Assembly: GCA_965226865.1 (NCBI GenBank)
Contig: CBDDEH010000004.1
Span: 310,001-374,000, forward strand
Origin: CBDDEH01 sp965226865
GTDB taxonomy: Bacteria > Chloroflexota > Dehalococcoidia > Lucifugimonadales > JAGWBF01
Length of the DNA stretch: 64,000 nucleotides
Reading direction: 5' to 3'
Below, in pieces: positions 40,784 through 49,577 of this stretch; the stretch's first letter is position 1; each line of letters begins with the position of its first letter. Below the pieces are notes generated by a model. That model made no database searches. It saw only the letters and a list, made by a program, of their open reading frames with translations, and was not told the origin of the DNA. The position numbers and the translations under genes were made by a program.

Positions 40784-42451
40784 CTATTCCCACTCTATGG
40801 TCCCCGGCGGCTTGCTGGTGATGTCGTAGACCACGCGGTTGACCCCAGGAACCTCGTTGACAATCCGGTTCGAGATACGCGCAAGGAGGTCGTAAGGTAG
40901 GCGTACCCAGTCGGCGGTCATGGCATCATCGCTGCTCACAGCCCTGATGGCCACTACGTTGTTGTAGGTCCGAAAGTCCCCCATTACGCCCACGCTTCGG
41001 CTGCCGGTGAGCACCGCGAAGGTCTGCCATAGCTGGTGATATAGGTTAGAAGCCTTGATCTCGTCGATCACTATCCAATCACAAGCGCGTAAGATGTCCA
41101 ATTTCTCCTGAGTCACCTCACCGATGATCCGGATAGCGAGTCCAGGTCCCGGGAATGGCTGGCGGTACACGATCTCCTGGGGAAGCGCCAGGGCGAGACC
41201 CACCTCACGTACCTCATCCTTAAATAGGTACCTGAGGGGTTCTATTAGCTTTAGCTTCATGCGGTCTGGCAGTCCGCCAACGTTGTGATGGGTCTTGATC
41301 TTCGAGGAAGCCTTGTTCTCTGGAGTCCGGCTTTCGATGACGTCCGGATAAAGAGTGCCCTGGGCCAAAAACTCAGCGTTTTCCAGATCGGCCGCAGCCT
41401 CTTCAAACACCTTGATGAACTCCTCGCCTATCCCCATACGCTTCTCCTCGGGATCGACCACTCCTTCAAGGCGGTCTATAAAACGTTTCGAAGCATCGAC
41501 ATAGACGAGGTTGAGCTGGAGATTGCTGCGAAAGGTATTCAGGACTCTGTCGGCCTCTTCCCTGCGGAGAAGACCGTTGTTAACGAAAATACAGGTAAGC
41601 TGGTTGCCGATTGCCCGATGGATCAGGGCCGCCGTTACGGCGGAGTCCACCCCACCGGATAGAGCGCAGATGACCCGCCCGTTGCCAACTTGCTGCCTTA
41701 TCGACTCGATGGACTGATTTACAAAGTTCAGCGGCGTCCAGGCGCCACTGCACCCGCAAACCTTGAAGAGGAAGTTTTCCAATATGGTCTTGCCATGCTC
41801 GGTGTGAACTACCTCGGGGTGAAACTGCAGCCCAAAAACACCATCCGCGTTCCCCATGACGGCCACGGGGGAATTGTCGGTGTAGGCCAGTGGCTCGAAG
41901 CTGGGGGGAAGCTCGGCGATCTGATCACCGTGGCTCATCCATACAGGCATATCTGTCGGAAGGTCCGCGAACAACGGAGAGTCAGGAACGTTCTGGTGAA
42001 GTACGGCGTGTCCGTACTCTCGCCTCAATCCTTGGACCACTTTCCCTCCCAGTTGGTGGGCCAGAACCTGCATTCCATAACAGATACCCAGCAGCGGCAG
42101 AGATTTTTTGTAGGCCCAGGCAGGGGCCATTGGAGCTTTCTCATCGTAGACGCTGGAAGGCCCCCCGGAGAATATGACTCCTTTGGGGTTGAGATAAGCG
42201 ACCTTATCCCATGACGTATCGGGTGGGACTATCTCACAGTAGACCTTGAGCTCCCTCACGCGCCGGGCAATAAGCCGGCTATACTGGGAGCCGAAGTCGA
42301 CGATGACTATACCTTCCGTGACACCTTTGGGGCTGGTCTCCGGCCCCGCGCTGGCCCCCACTTTTCCCTTGGCGATCTCCAAGTAAGTGGAGACCTCAAG
42401 GTCGTCGCTAGTGGCTACTCTTCGGCTGGGTGACGGTTTCTTTTGCGCCAT
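40784..42451 (-). CDS. guaA: GMP synthase (glutamine-hydrolysing)
   Basis: Amidates XMP to GMP. The 555-residue protein begins with a non-conserved tail of about 45 residues, then a class I glutamine amidotransferase (IVIVDFGSQYSRLIARRVRE, the nucleophile region LGICYGMQVLAHQLGG, FGLQFHPEVVHTEHG). The PP-loop ATP pyrophosphatase domain follows (VICALSGGVDSAVTAALI) and the C-terminal dimerisation domain ends in KPPGTIEWE. ATG 42451 is chosen. The longer frame from 42565 adds sequence without homology. It is the first gene of the minus-strand purine operon, divergent from tsaC. Confidence 0.95.
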   Translation of the reverse strand: MAQKKPSPSRRVATSDDLEVSTYLEIAKGKVGASAGPETSPKGVTEGIVIVDFGSQYSRLIARRVRELKVYCEIVPPDTSWDKVAYLNPKGVIFSGGPSSVYDEKAPMAPAWAYKKSLPLLGICYGMQVLAHQLGGKVVQGLRREYGHAVLHQNVPDSPLFADLPTDMPVWMSHGDQIAELPPSFEPLAYTDNSPVAVMGNADGVFGLQFHPEVVHTEHGKTILENFLFKVCGCSGAWTPLNFVNQSIESIRQQVGNGRVICALSGGVDSAVTAALIHRAIGNQLTCIFVNNGLLRREEADRVLNTFRSNLQLNLVYVDASKRFIDRLEGVVDPEEKRMGIGEEFIKVFEEAAADLENAEFLAQGTLYPDVIESRTPENKASSKIKTHHNVGGLPDRMKLKLIEPLRYLFKDEVREVGLALALPQEIVYRQPFPGPGLAIRIIGEVTQEKLDILRACDWIVIDEIKASNLYHQLWQTFAVLTGSRSVGVMGDFRTYNNVVAIRAVSSDDAMTADWVRLPYDLLARISNRIVNEVPGVNRVVYDITSKPPGTIEWE

Positions 42452-42548
42452 TGTCTTCTTATTGTAGTTGATAAAAGCATCGCTGGGGATAGCCGAAATC
42501 GGGTGTTGAACCAGGGGTGGCGGCAGGCCTGTCCAATACGCCGGCAAC

Positions 42549-42577
42549 TCGACCCAGCTTAGCACCCGTGATATACT
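42549..42577 (+). promoter_or_regulatory. Promoter of the tsaC-pgk-tpiA-dap operon
   Basis: TCGACC (42549-42554) and TATACT (42572-42577) are spaced by 17 bases, 40 bases upstream of the tsaC start and in the divergent gap with guaA. Confidence 0.55.
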
Positions 42578-42616
42578 CAGTCAAGCTCGAACCAGATATA
42601 ACGGAGCAGGGTGGAA

Positions 42617-43273
42617 ATGACCGTTATTCCAACCTCCACCGCTTCAAAATCGGCTATAAGGGAAGCAGTCGGAATCCTACGAGCCGGTGGTGTGGTCGCC
42701 CTCCCCACAGATACTCTTTATGGACTGGGCGCTGACGCGTTCTCAGTTGACGCGGTGCTTCGCGTTTTCCAGGTAAAGGGTCGTCCAACCAGCATGGCCA
42801 TTCCCCTGCTTCTGGGTAATGTCCGGGACATAGAGACGGTTGCGGTGGAGGTTCCTGACCTGGCTTGGGACTTGGTGAAGCGATTCTGGCCGGGTCCGTT
42901 GACCTTGGTACTTCGAAAATCTCCTGACGTGCCCGATGTAGTCACAGGCAGCAAGGACTCAATAGCTGTGAGGATGCCGGACCATTCCGTCCCTTTGTCT
43001 TTGATAAACGAGTTGGGTGGTCCCATCACCGGCACCAGCGCCAATCCCACCGCTGGCCCGGACCCAACCACGGCTCAGGATGTCGCTACGTTGTTGGACG
43101 GCGAGATCGATCTCATAATCGATGGGGGCCCGGCCCCATTGGGTTCCCCTTCCACGGTACTGGAACTCACAGGACCAACGCCTAGGATCCTGCGCGAAGG
43201 GGCCATACCCTTGCCTCGTCTACAGTCCCATTGCCCGGTTCCAATCGAGCCAGCCCGAGAGCACAGCCGTTGA
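42617..43273 (+). CDS. tsaC: L-threonylcarbamoyladenylate synthase (TsaC/Sua5/YrdC)
   Basis: Makes threonylcarbamoyl-AMP for the universal t6A37 tRNA modification. The 218-residue single-domain protein has VALPTDTLYGLGADAF, the KGRPTSMAIPLLLGN nucleotide-binding segment, RFWPGPLTLVL and GGPITGTSANPTAG. The C-terminal Sua5 domain is absent. ATG 42617 has GGGTGG immediately upstream; GTG 42611 is an alternative. It opens a plus-strand operon. A second tRNA-modification gene, miaA, lies further down the same run. Confidence 0.93.
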   Translation: MTVIPTSTASKSAIREAVGILRAGGVVALPTDTLYGLGADAFSVDAVLRVFQVKGRPTSMAIPLLLGNVRDIETVAVEVPDLAWDLVKRFWPGPLTLVLRKSPDVPDVVTGSKDSIAVRMPDHSVPLSLINELGGPITGTSANPTAGPDPTTAQDVATLLDGEIDLIIDGGPAPLGSPSTVLELTGPTPRILREGAIPLPRLQSHCPVPIEPAREHSR

Positions 43274-43309
43274 ATAACGAACTCCGTCAGGAACTCGACT
43301 TCAAATAAA

Positions 43310-44332
43310 ATGCTGCAGGTACCCGATCTCATCTTAAGTAAATATCAGCACGCTCTCGAGGAAGAGCTAAAGGAAACGTTTGCCGGGAGGGATGGCCTCC
43401 TGTACAAGATGCTTGCCTACCAGTTGGGGTGGACGGACGAGCAAGGCACACCGGTATCAGGCCACGCCACAGACCAATTTTTGCCATACCTATGCCTGCT
43501 TTCTTGCGAGGGATTGGGTCGTGAATATCAACTTGCCCTCCCGTGTGCTTCAGCAATGGAGCTAGTCCGCAACTTCTCTCTTATCCACGAAGAGGTGCAG
43601 TCGGGAAGTCCCAACCGTGGCCATCGACCCACCTTGTGGTGGGTTTGGGGACCGGGGCAGGCTATAAACGCCGGCGACGGCATGCACGCCCTGGCACGTC
43701 TGGCCCTGATGCGATTGAAGGACCAGGGACTTTCCACAAGCACGGTACTAAGCGCCCTGAAACTCCTGGACCAGGCCTGCTTGAAAATGTTCGAAGGCCA
43801 GCATCTCGACCTGGCCTTCCAGGAGAAAATCGACATTACGGTGAAGTCCTATCTGGATATGGCCTCAGCCAAATCTGGGGCCCTACTGTCTGGAGCGATG
43901 GGTTTGGGTGCTTTGGTCGCCACCGATGATGAGAAGGTTGTCGACACCTTCAAGGAGTGCGGAAGGAACATTGGCATAGCCTGGCAGATAAAACAGGATA
44001 TTGAGGACATCTGGGGGGCCGAAAAGGGATTGCCCTCCGCTAATCTGCTCAACAAAAAGAAACTTCTCCCAATTATCTATGTGATGGAAACAGGAGAAAT
44101 CCGTACCAAGCGAGAGCTAGGGACCATCTACTTCAAGCGCATCTTGGAGCCTCAGGACGTAGAGCACATAGTCGGAATATTAGATGGCGCATCGGCCCGT
44201 CAATTCGCCGAGGAACAGGTAGCAGCATACTGGCAACAGTCCATGGACTCCATCAACGGCATAGAGCTTTCTGAATGGGGAAGCCAGGAACTGGAGAAAC
44301 TTGGACAGCTTTTAACTTCTAACGAAGCGTGA
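43310..44332 (+). CDS. Polyprenyl synthetase family homologue lacking the first Asp-rich motif
   Basis: A 340-residue all-helical protein of the trans-isoprenyl diphosphate synthase fold. The region normally holding the first DDxxD motif reads LIHEEVQSGSPNRGHRPTLW, so the metal-binding aspartates are missing. The downstream GQAINAGDGMHALARLAL is typical. The second motif is partly kept (AWQIKQDIEDIWG). Catalysis by the standard mechanism therefore looks doubtful. It may be a non-catalytic regulatory subunit or have changed chemistry. ATG 43310 follows tsaC by 36 bases, and pgk follows with 3 bases between, so it is co-expressed with housekeeping genes. Confidence 0.8.
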   Translation: MLQVPDLILSKYQHALEEELKETFAGRDGLLYKMLAYQLGWTDEQGTPVSGHATDQFLPYLCLLSCEGLGREYQLALPCASAMELVRNFSLIHEEVQSGSPNRGHRPTLWWVWGPGQAINAGDGMHALARLALMRLKDQGLSTSTVLSALKLLDQACLKMFEGQHLDLAFQEKIDITVKSYLDMASAKSGALLSGAMGLGALVATDDEKVVDTFKECGRNIGIAWQIKQDIEDIWGAEKGLPSANLLNKKKLLPIIYVMETGEIRTKRELGTIYFKRILEPQDVEHIVGILDGASARQFAEEQVAAYWQQSMDSINGIELSEWGSQELEKLGQLLTSNEA

Positions 44333-44335
44333 TAA

Positions 44336-45535
44336 TTGGCGAAGCAAGGACTAACTGACATCGACGTCACCGGTAAAACAGTCCTGGTCAGAGTGGACTT
44401 CAACGTCCCCATCGACCAGGGTGTGGACGCTATTTCTTCTTACGATCATCGCCTGAGGGCGACATTACCTACTATCCAATATCTGATAGACAACGGTGCA
44501 AAGGCCATTCTATGCTCTCATCTGGGACGGCCGAAGGGGAAAACCGTGGACACTATGAGGATGGCCCCGGTGGCCGAAAGGCTATCCGTCCTGCTATCAA
44601 GGCCGGTCAGGAATCTGAACGAGACTACCGGCCCCTATATGGAGTCTGCCATATCCGAGATGAGGCCAGGCGATGTCTTGATGCTGGAAAACCTGCGATT
44701 CCATCCCGGCGAGGAAGGCAACGACCCAGACTTCGCAAAGGCCCTGGCAGGTCTAGCCGATGCGTACGTCATGGACGCCTTCGCGGTGGCCCACCGACCC
44801 CACGCATCCACGGTGGGAGTCCCCCAATATCTGCCGACCGTCGCTGGTTTCCTTGTCCAAAAAGAGCTGGAGGTAATGGGCAGAGCCCTCGCATCCCCCG
44901 CGAGACCACTGGCGGCGATTTTGGGCGGCGCCAAGGTCAGCGACAAGATCATGGTGCTGGAACATCTTCTAGCAAAAGTAAACAAGCTCTTCATCGGCGG
45001 AGGAATGGCTGCCACTTTTTTGCGTGCCTTGGGACACCCCACCGGGGCATCTCTGATACAAGAAGAAAGATTGGGCTTCGCAGACCGGATATTGAGGAAG
45101 GCGGCCGACGAAGGGATCCAGGCTTATTTACCCGACGATGTTGTGGTGGCCGACGCGTTTAGTAAGGAACCCGGCCAGATCCAGACCGTGCCTATCCAGC
45201 GAGTGCCCGAGGGGTGGTACATAATGGACATAGGACCCAAAACCATCCGAAACTTCTTGTCGTCCCTTGGAAACTGCAGGACCGTCATCTGGAATGGACC
45301 CATGGGCGTCTTTGAGTTCCCGCCATTTGCGGAGGGTACTCGCCGGATAAGCGAGTATCTGGCATCGATGGACGCCACCACGGTGGTGGGTGGCGGCTCA
45401 ACCGCAGAGGCCGTAGAGGAATTGGGACTGATGGACAAAATGACCCACGTGTCGACCGGTGGCGGCGCCTCCCTCGTGTTCCTGGAGGGGAAAGAGCTAC
45501 CCGGTATCGCCGCCATCCCAGACAAAGATTCATAA
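44336..45535 (+). CDS. pgk: Phosphoglycerate kinase
   Basis: Glycolytic/gluconeogenic enzyme transferring phosphate between 1,3-bisphosphoglycerate and ADP. The 399-residue protein carries GKTVLVRVDFNVP, ILCSHLGRPKG, MLENLRFHPGEEGND, AILGGAKVSDKI, IWNGPMGVFE and VVGGGSTAEAVEELG with STGGGASLVFLEG. The start is TTG 44336, 3 bases after the prenyl-synthetase homologue. tpiA follows after 15 bases. Confidence 0.96.
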   Translation: MAKQGLTDIDVTGKTVLVRVDFNVPIDQGVDAISSYDHRLRATLPTIQYLIDNGAKAILCSHLGRPKGKTVDTMRMAPVAERLSVLLSRPVRNLNETTGPYMESAISEMRPGDVLMLENLRFHPGEEGNDPDFAKALAGLADAYVMDAFAVAHRPHASTVGVPQYLPTVAGFLVQKELEVMGRALASPARPLAAILGGAKVSDKIMVLEHLLAKVNKLFIGGGMAATFLRALGHPTGASLIQEERLGFADRILRKAADEGIQAYLPDDVVVADAFSKEPGQIQTVPIQRVPEGWYIMDIGPKTIRNFLSSLGNCRTVIWNGPMGVFEFPPFAEGTRRISEYLASMDATTVVGGGSTAEAVEELGLMDKMTHVSTGGGASLVFLEGKELPGIAAIPDKDS

Positions 45536-45550
45536 GCACGAGGCTCACCA

Positions 45551-46342
45551 ATGCCACGTCCAATCGTAGCCGGCAACTGGAAGATGAACACCTCGGTCGA
45601 CGAGGCTGTGCGGTTGACCCTCGATTTGAAGCCGCTGGACCACGTCCCGCTCGTCGAGAAGGTGATCTGCCCCCCCTTTGTTTCCCTGGATGCTGTAAGC
45701 AGAGTGTTGGAAGGCTCGTCTATCAAGCTGGGCGCTCAGAACATGTACTACAAAGATAAGGGCGCTTTCACGGGGGAAATTTCTCCGGCGATGTTGGCAA
45801 ATATGTGCCAGTTCGTGATCCTTGGCCACTCCGAGCGCAGGCAGCACTTCGGCGAGAGCAACGAGCTTATTAACTTAAAGGTCAAGGCGGCCTTTGAGGT
45901 GGGGCTAAGGCCCATTCTATGTGTTGGCGAGACCCTTGAACAGCGAGAGCGAGGAGAAGCGGCGGCCTTTGTGGCGAACCAGATAAAAGCCTGCCTGGCT
46001 GATTTACATAACATAGATGAATTGACCATTGCTTACGAGCCTATTTGGGCCATCGGCACTGGTATGGCCGCCACCCCCGAGATCGCCTCGGAGATGATGG
46101 GTGGCGTCATCCTCGATACCCTCTCGAATATATATGGCGGCGACATTGCCAGCCGGGTGCCGCTTCTCTATGGGGGCAGTGTGACTCCGGACAATGCGGA
46201 TGGGTTCGTGAAGGAGGAGTGCGTCCACGGAGCGTTGGTAGGTGGCGCCAGCCTCAAGGCCGACCAGTTCCTGGAGATAGTGTCCATAACCGCCGTAGCC
46301 AAGGAGAGGCAGTCGGTAAGGCCTGACGGTGCCGATCAGTAG
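45551..46342 (+). CDS. tpiA: Triosephosphate isomerase
   Basis: Interconverts glyceraldehyde 3-phosphate and dihydroxyacetone phosphate. The catalytic residues are visible: Lys in VAGNWKMNTS, His in VILGHSERRQHFGE, Glu in AYEPIWAIGTG, and the phosphate loop LLYGGSVTPDNADGF. The 263-residue length includes a short C-terminal tail of about 12 residues beyond the usual end. The Pgk-Tpi gene order is common. ATG 45551 is preceded by a GAGGCTCACC leader. Confidence 0.96.
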   Translation: MPRPIVAGNWKMNTSVDEAVRLTLDLKPLDHVPLVEKVICPPFVSLDAVSRVLEGSSIKLGAQNMYYKDKGAFTGEISPAMLANMCQFVILGHSERRQHFGESNELINLKVKAAFEVGLRPILCVGETLEQRERGEAAAFVANQIKACLADLHNIDELTIAYEPIWAIGTGMAATPEIASEMMGGVILDTLSNIYGGDIASRVPLLYGGSVTPDNADGFVKEECVHGALVGGASLKADQFLEIVSITAVAKERQSVRPDGADQ

Positions 46343-46405
46343 AGAGGAATTGGAATCTGGTGAACTTATCCGTGAAGTCAGGGGCTTAACTAGGTCGTCG
46401 GCCCC

Positions 46406-47371
46406 ATGAACCAAGTTCCGATCGTAGCAATCATCGGCCCTACGGCCGTAGGCAAGAGCGCAATGGGTATCGACCTGGCCGCTGCTTTCGACGGCGAGGT
46501 CGTCAACTCCGACAGCAGGCAGGTCTATCGGTCCATGGACATCGGCACGGCCAAACCCTCCGCCGAAGAACGCTCTCAGGTCCCTCACCACCTCATCGAT
46601 ATTCTCGACCCCGACCAGGATTTTAGCCTGGCGCTTTTCCTTAAGATGGCTAGAAGTGCGATCCAAGATATTCAGGCACGAAGGAAACTCCCCATCCTCG
46701 TGGGCGGCAGCGGGCAGTATATCTGGGCCCTTTTAGAAGGCTGGCAGGTCCCCCAGGTGCCCCCGGACCCAGACCTCCGGAGGAGCCTGGAGAAGGAGGC
46801 ATCGCGAGAAGGCGGCGAGACTTTGTATAAGAAGCTCCAGGAGGCCGACCCTCGGGCCGCTTCCAGGATCGATCCCAGAAACGTCCGACGGGTGATACGC
46901 GCCCTCGAGGTGTATCAGGCCGCCGGGACCGCTCCATCAAACCAGAAGGATGAACCCCTGCTTAGTCTCTTGATTCTAGGATTGACCACAGACAGAAAGG
47001 CCCTCTACGACTTGATCGACATCAGGGTGGACCAGATGCTTGCCAATGGCCTGGTAGAAGAGGTACAGGGTCTCCTGGACAAAGGCTATTCGCCTGACCT
47101 GCCGAGCATGTCCGGTATAGGCTACAAAGAGATTGCTCAACACCTGCGAGGCGAGCTTACTCTAGAGGGTGCCGTCCAGCGCATCAAATATGAGACCCAC
47201 CGGTTCGCCCGCCATCAATACACTTGGTTCCGTCTGTCAGACAAGCGCATCAACTGGCTGGACGCTGGCCCCGATTCGGCCGCCGGGGCCAGCGCTTTGA
47301 TCGATGAGTTCCTAAGGGAAAAGGGTAGCTGTGATACAATTGCATCAGCTACGGAGAGTCAATCCAAATGA
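46406..47371 (+). CDS. miaA: tRNA dimethylallyltransferase
   Basis: Adds the dimethylallyl group to A37 of tRNAs reading UNN codons. The 321-residue protein has the P-loop IIGPTAVGKSAMGIDLA, NSDSRQVYRSMDIGTAKPS, VPHHLIDILDPDQDFS, ILVGGSGQYIWAL, and the C-terminal GIGYKEIAQHLRGE and RFARHQYTWFR. Its end overlaps the dapF ATG by 4 bases. The isoprenoid donor links it loosely to the prenyl-synthetase homologue upstream. Confidence 0.95.
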   Translation: MNQVPIVAIIGPTAVGKSAMGIDLAAAFDGEVVNSDSRQVYRSMDIGTAKPSAEERSQVPHHLIDILDPDQDFSLALFLKMARSAIQDIQARRKLPILVGGSGQYIWALLEGWQVPQVPPDPDLRRSLEKEASREGGETLYKKLQEADPRAASRIDPRNVRRVIRALEVYQAAGTAPSNQKDEPLLSLLILGLTTDRKALYDLIDIRVDQMLANGLVEEVQGLLDKGYSPDLPSMSGIGYKEIAQHLRGELTLEGAVQRIKYETHRFARHQYTWFRLSDKRINWLDAGPDSAAGASALIDEFLREKGSCDTIASATESQSK

Positions 47372-48225
47372 GATTTACGAAAATGCAAGGGGCGGGCAAC
47401 GATTACCTTTATATCGACGCCCGTTCCATCGATGCCGACTGGCCCAGCCTCGCTCGGGAAATGAGCGATCGGCACTTCGGCGTGGGCGGCGACGGAATCA
47501 TCCTCATCCTGCCCTCCCGGGTCGCCCAGCTCAGGATGCGGATCTTCAATGCCGACGGGTCCGAGGGAGAGATGTGCGGCAACGGAATACGCTGCGTTGC
47601 CAAGTACGCCGTCGAACGCGGGATTGTCCAGCTCAACGGCTCTGGCCTTCTGGTTGAGACGGACGCCGGGGTCAAGACGGTCGAGCCCAGGTTGGAGGGC
47701 GATAGGGTTGTAGGGGCTCGGGTAGCCATGGGAAAACCGGAGCTGGATCCCGAGCTAGTACCGGTAGTGCTGAACAACCCATCCGCCGAGCGAATTGGCG
47801 AGGCGGTCGTGAATTACCCGGTTACCATCGGTGAAACATGCCTAAAGCTCAGCTTCGTGTCCATGGGCAATCCCCATGCGGTCGCTTTTATAGACCAGCC
47901 GGTGGACCGGTTCCCGTTGCGTGATATAGGCCCTCAGATAGAGCACCATCCCATGTTTCCTAAGCGGGTCAACTTCGAGATTGCCAATGTGCTGGACAGG
48001 AGCCACATTAAAGCGCGGGTGTGGGAGCGGGGCTCCGGCCTGACCCTGGCCTGCGGCAGCGGCGCCTCCGCGATAGGCGTGGCCTCTCATCTGCTGGGAC
48101 TGACCGACGAGGTTGTTGACATAACATTGCCGGGCGGAAACTTGAGGGCCACCTGGGATGGCCAGGGTGACGTATACTTGGAGGGCGACGCCGTAGAGGT
48201 CTTCGAAGGCGAGTGGGGAGGGTAA
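47368..48225 (+). CDS. dapF: Diaminopimelate epimerase
   Basis: Epimerises LL- to meso-diaminopimelate for lysine and peptidoglycan synthesis. The two catalytic cysteines are in EMCGNGIRCVAKYAVE and LACGSGASAIGVA. The opening word KMQGAGNDYLYID and FVSMGNPHAVAFID are diagnostic. 285 residues is a normal length. ATG 47368 overlaps miaA and the stop abuts dapL, so epimerase and aminotransferase are coupled. Confidence 0.96.
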   Translation: MRFTKMQGAGNDYLYIDARSIDADWPSLAREMSDRHFGVGGDGIILILPSRVAQLRMRIFNADGSEGEMCGNGIRCVAKYAVERGIVQLNGSGLLVETDAGVKTVEPRLEGDRVVGARVAMGKPELDPELVPVVLNNPSAERIGEAVVNYPVTIGETCLKLSFVSMGNPHAVAFIDQPVDRFPLRDIGPQIEHHPMFPKRVNFEIANVLDRSHIKARVWERGSGLTLACGSGASAIGVASHLLGLTDEVVDITLPGGNLRATWDGQGDVYLEGDAVEVFEGEWGG

Positions 48226-49407
48226 TTGGTGCAGTTTTCCAAGCGCCTTGACCAGCTTGCGCCTTATCCGTTTGTAGAGATATCACGCATCATCGCCAAG
48301 AAAAAGGCCGAGGGGGCCGAGGTGGTCACCTTCGGAATCGGTGACCCGGACATCCCCACACCTCCCCACCTGATCGAGAAGCTGGTGGAGGCGTCCCACA
48401 AACCCGCCAACCACCGCTATCCAGAGACGGACGGCCTACCCGAGCTTCGCAGTGCCATTGCCTACTGGTACGACCAGCGGTTCGGAGTGAAGCTGGATCC
48501 TGACAAGGAGGTCCTGCCGCTGATAGGTGCCAAGGAGGGCATCGGGCATGCATCCTTCTGTTTTCTGGATTCCGGTGATGCGGCTCTGATACCCGACCCG
48601 GCCTACCCCGTATACGCCGCAAGCACCATGTTCGCAGGAGGGCAAAGCGAGTGGATGCCCTTAACCGAAGACAATGGCTGGGTGCCTGACCTGGACGCCA
48701 TACCTCTCAACGTAGCCCGAAAAGCTAGGGTCATGTGGCTCAACTACCCCAACAACCCGACCGCTGGAATTGCTGGTAAGGAGTTTTATAGGCAGGCTGT
48801 CGACTTCGCCCAAAAGCACGACGTGGCCGTGCTCCACGACGCCGCCTACAGCGAGGTGGTCTACGACGGCTACAAGGCTCCCAGCTTCATGGAGATCAAG
48901 GGTGCCAAAGACGTCGGGATAGAGTTCCACTCTTTGTCCAAATGCTTCAATATGACCGGCTGGCGCTTCGGTATGGCCGTCGGTAACGCCGACATGATCA
49001 AGGCCCTGTTCCAGATCAAGTCCAACCTGGACTCGGGCATACCCCAGGCCATCCAGGAGATGGCCATAGAAGCCTTAACCGGTCCTCAGGACGCCATCGA
49101 CACCAACAACGCCATCTACCAGCGGCGTCGGGATAAATTGGTGGATGCCCTCACCCGCCTGGGTTTACGAGTCACGCGGCCAAAAGCATGCCTATATATC
49201 TGGGCCGGTGTTCCGAAGGGATATACTTCCGCGGAATTTGCCGCCCGGCTGCTGGAGGACAAGACCATCGTTGTCACCCCCGGCTCCAGCTATGGCAAGC
49301 AGGGCGAGGGATACATTCGCCTGTCACTCACCACTCCCGACGAGCAGGTAGACAAGGGGATCGAGCGACTCGATTCTTGGGACATCCCCCCGGCATCGAA
49401 GGCCTAG
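48226..49407 (+). CDS. dapL: LL-diaminopimelate aminotransferase
   Basis: PLP enzyme making LL-DAP directly from tetrahydrodipicolinate, bypassing the succinylase/acetylase routes. The 393-residue class I aminotransferase has VTFGIGDPDIPTPPHLIEKL, NHRYPETDGLPELRSAIA, MWLNYPNNPTAG, LHDAAYSEVVYDGYK and the PLP lysine in FHSLSKCFNMTGWRFG. Adjacency to dapF supports DapL over a general aminotransferase. TTG 48226 or GTG 48229 is the start, after GGAGGG. Confidence 0.92.
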   Translation: MVQFSKRLDQLAPYPFVEISRIIAKKKAEGAEVVTFGIGDPDIPTPPHLIEKLVEASHKPANHRYPETDGLPELRSAIAYWYDQRFGVKLDPDKEVLPLIGAKEGIGHASFCFLDSGDAALIPDPAYPVYAASTMFAGGQSEWMPLTEDNGWVPDLDAIPLNVARKARVMWLNYPNNPTAGIAGKEFYRQAVDFAQKHDVAVLHDAAYSEVVYDGYKAPSFMEIKGAKDVGIEFHSLSKCFNMTGWRFGMAVGNADMIKALFQIKSNLDSGIPQAIQEMAIEALTGPQDAIDTNNAIYQRRRDKLVDALTRLGLRVTRPKACLYIWAGVPKGYTSAEFAARLLEDKTIVVTPGSSYGKQGEGYIRLSLTTPDEQVDKGIERLDSWDIPPASKA

Positions 49408-49577
49408 TGCATCTCCATGCAGGAGTTCAAAGCAACGGCTATCCTTTACATAAGAGCTCTCAGGAGGCTACTTAGATATCTAGAGCACCCGTAGAGACGG
49501 GCCCACCTATAGAGCGTGCCCTTCTGGTCGGCGTAGCGCTCAAGGGAAGCGAAGGACTTTGGAGTCTAGAAGAGTCC

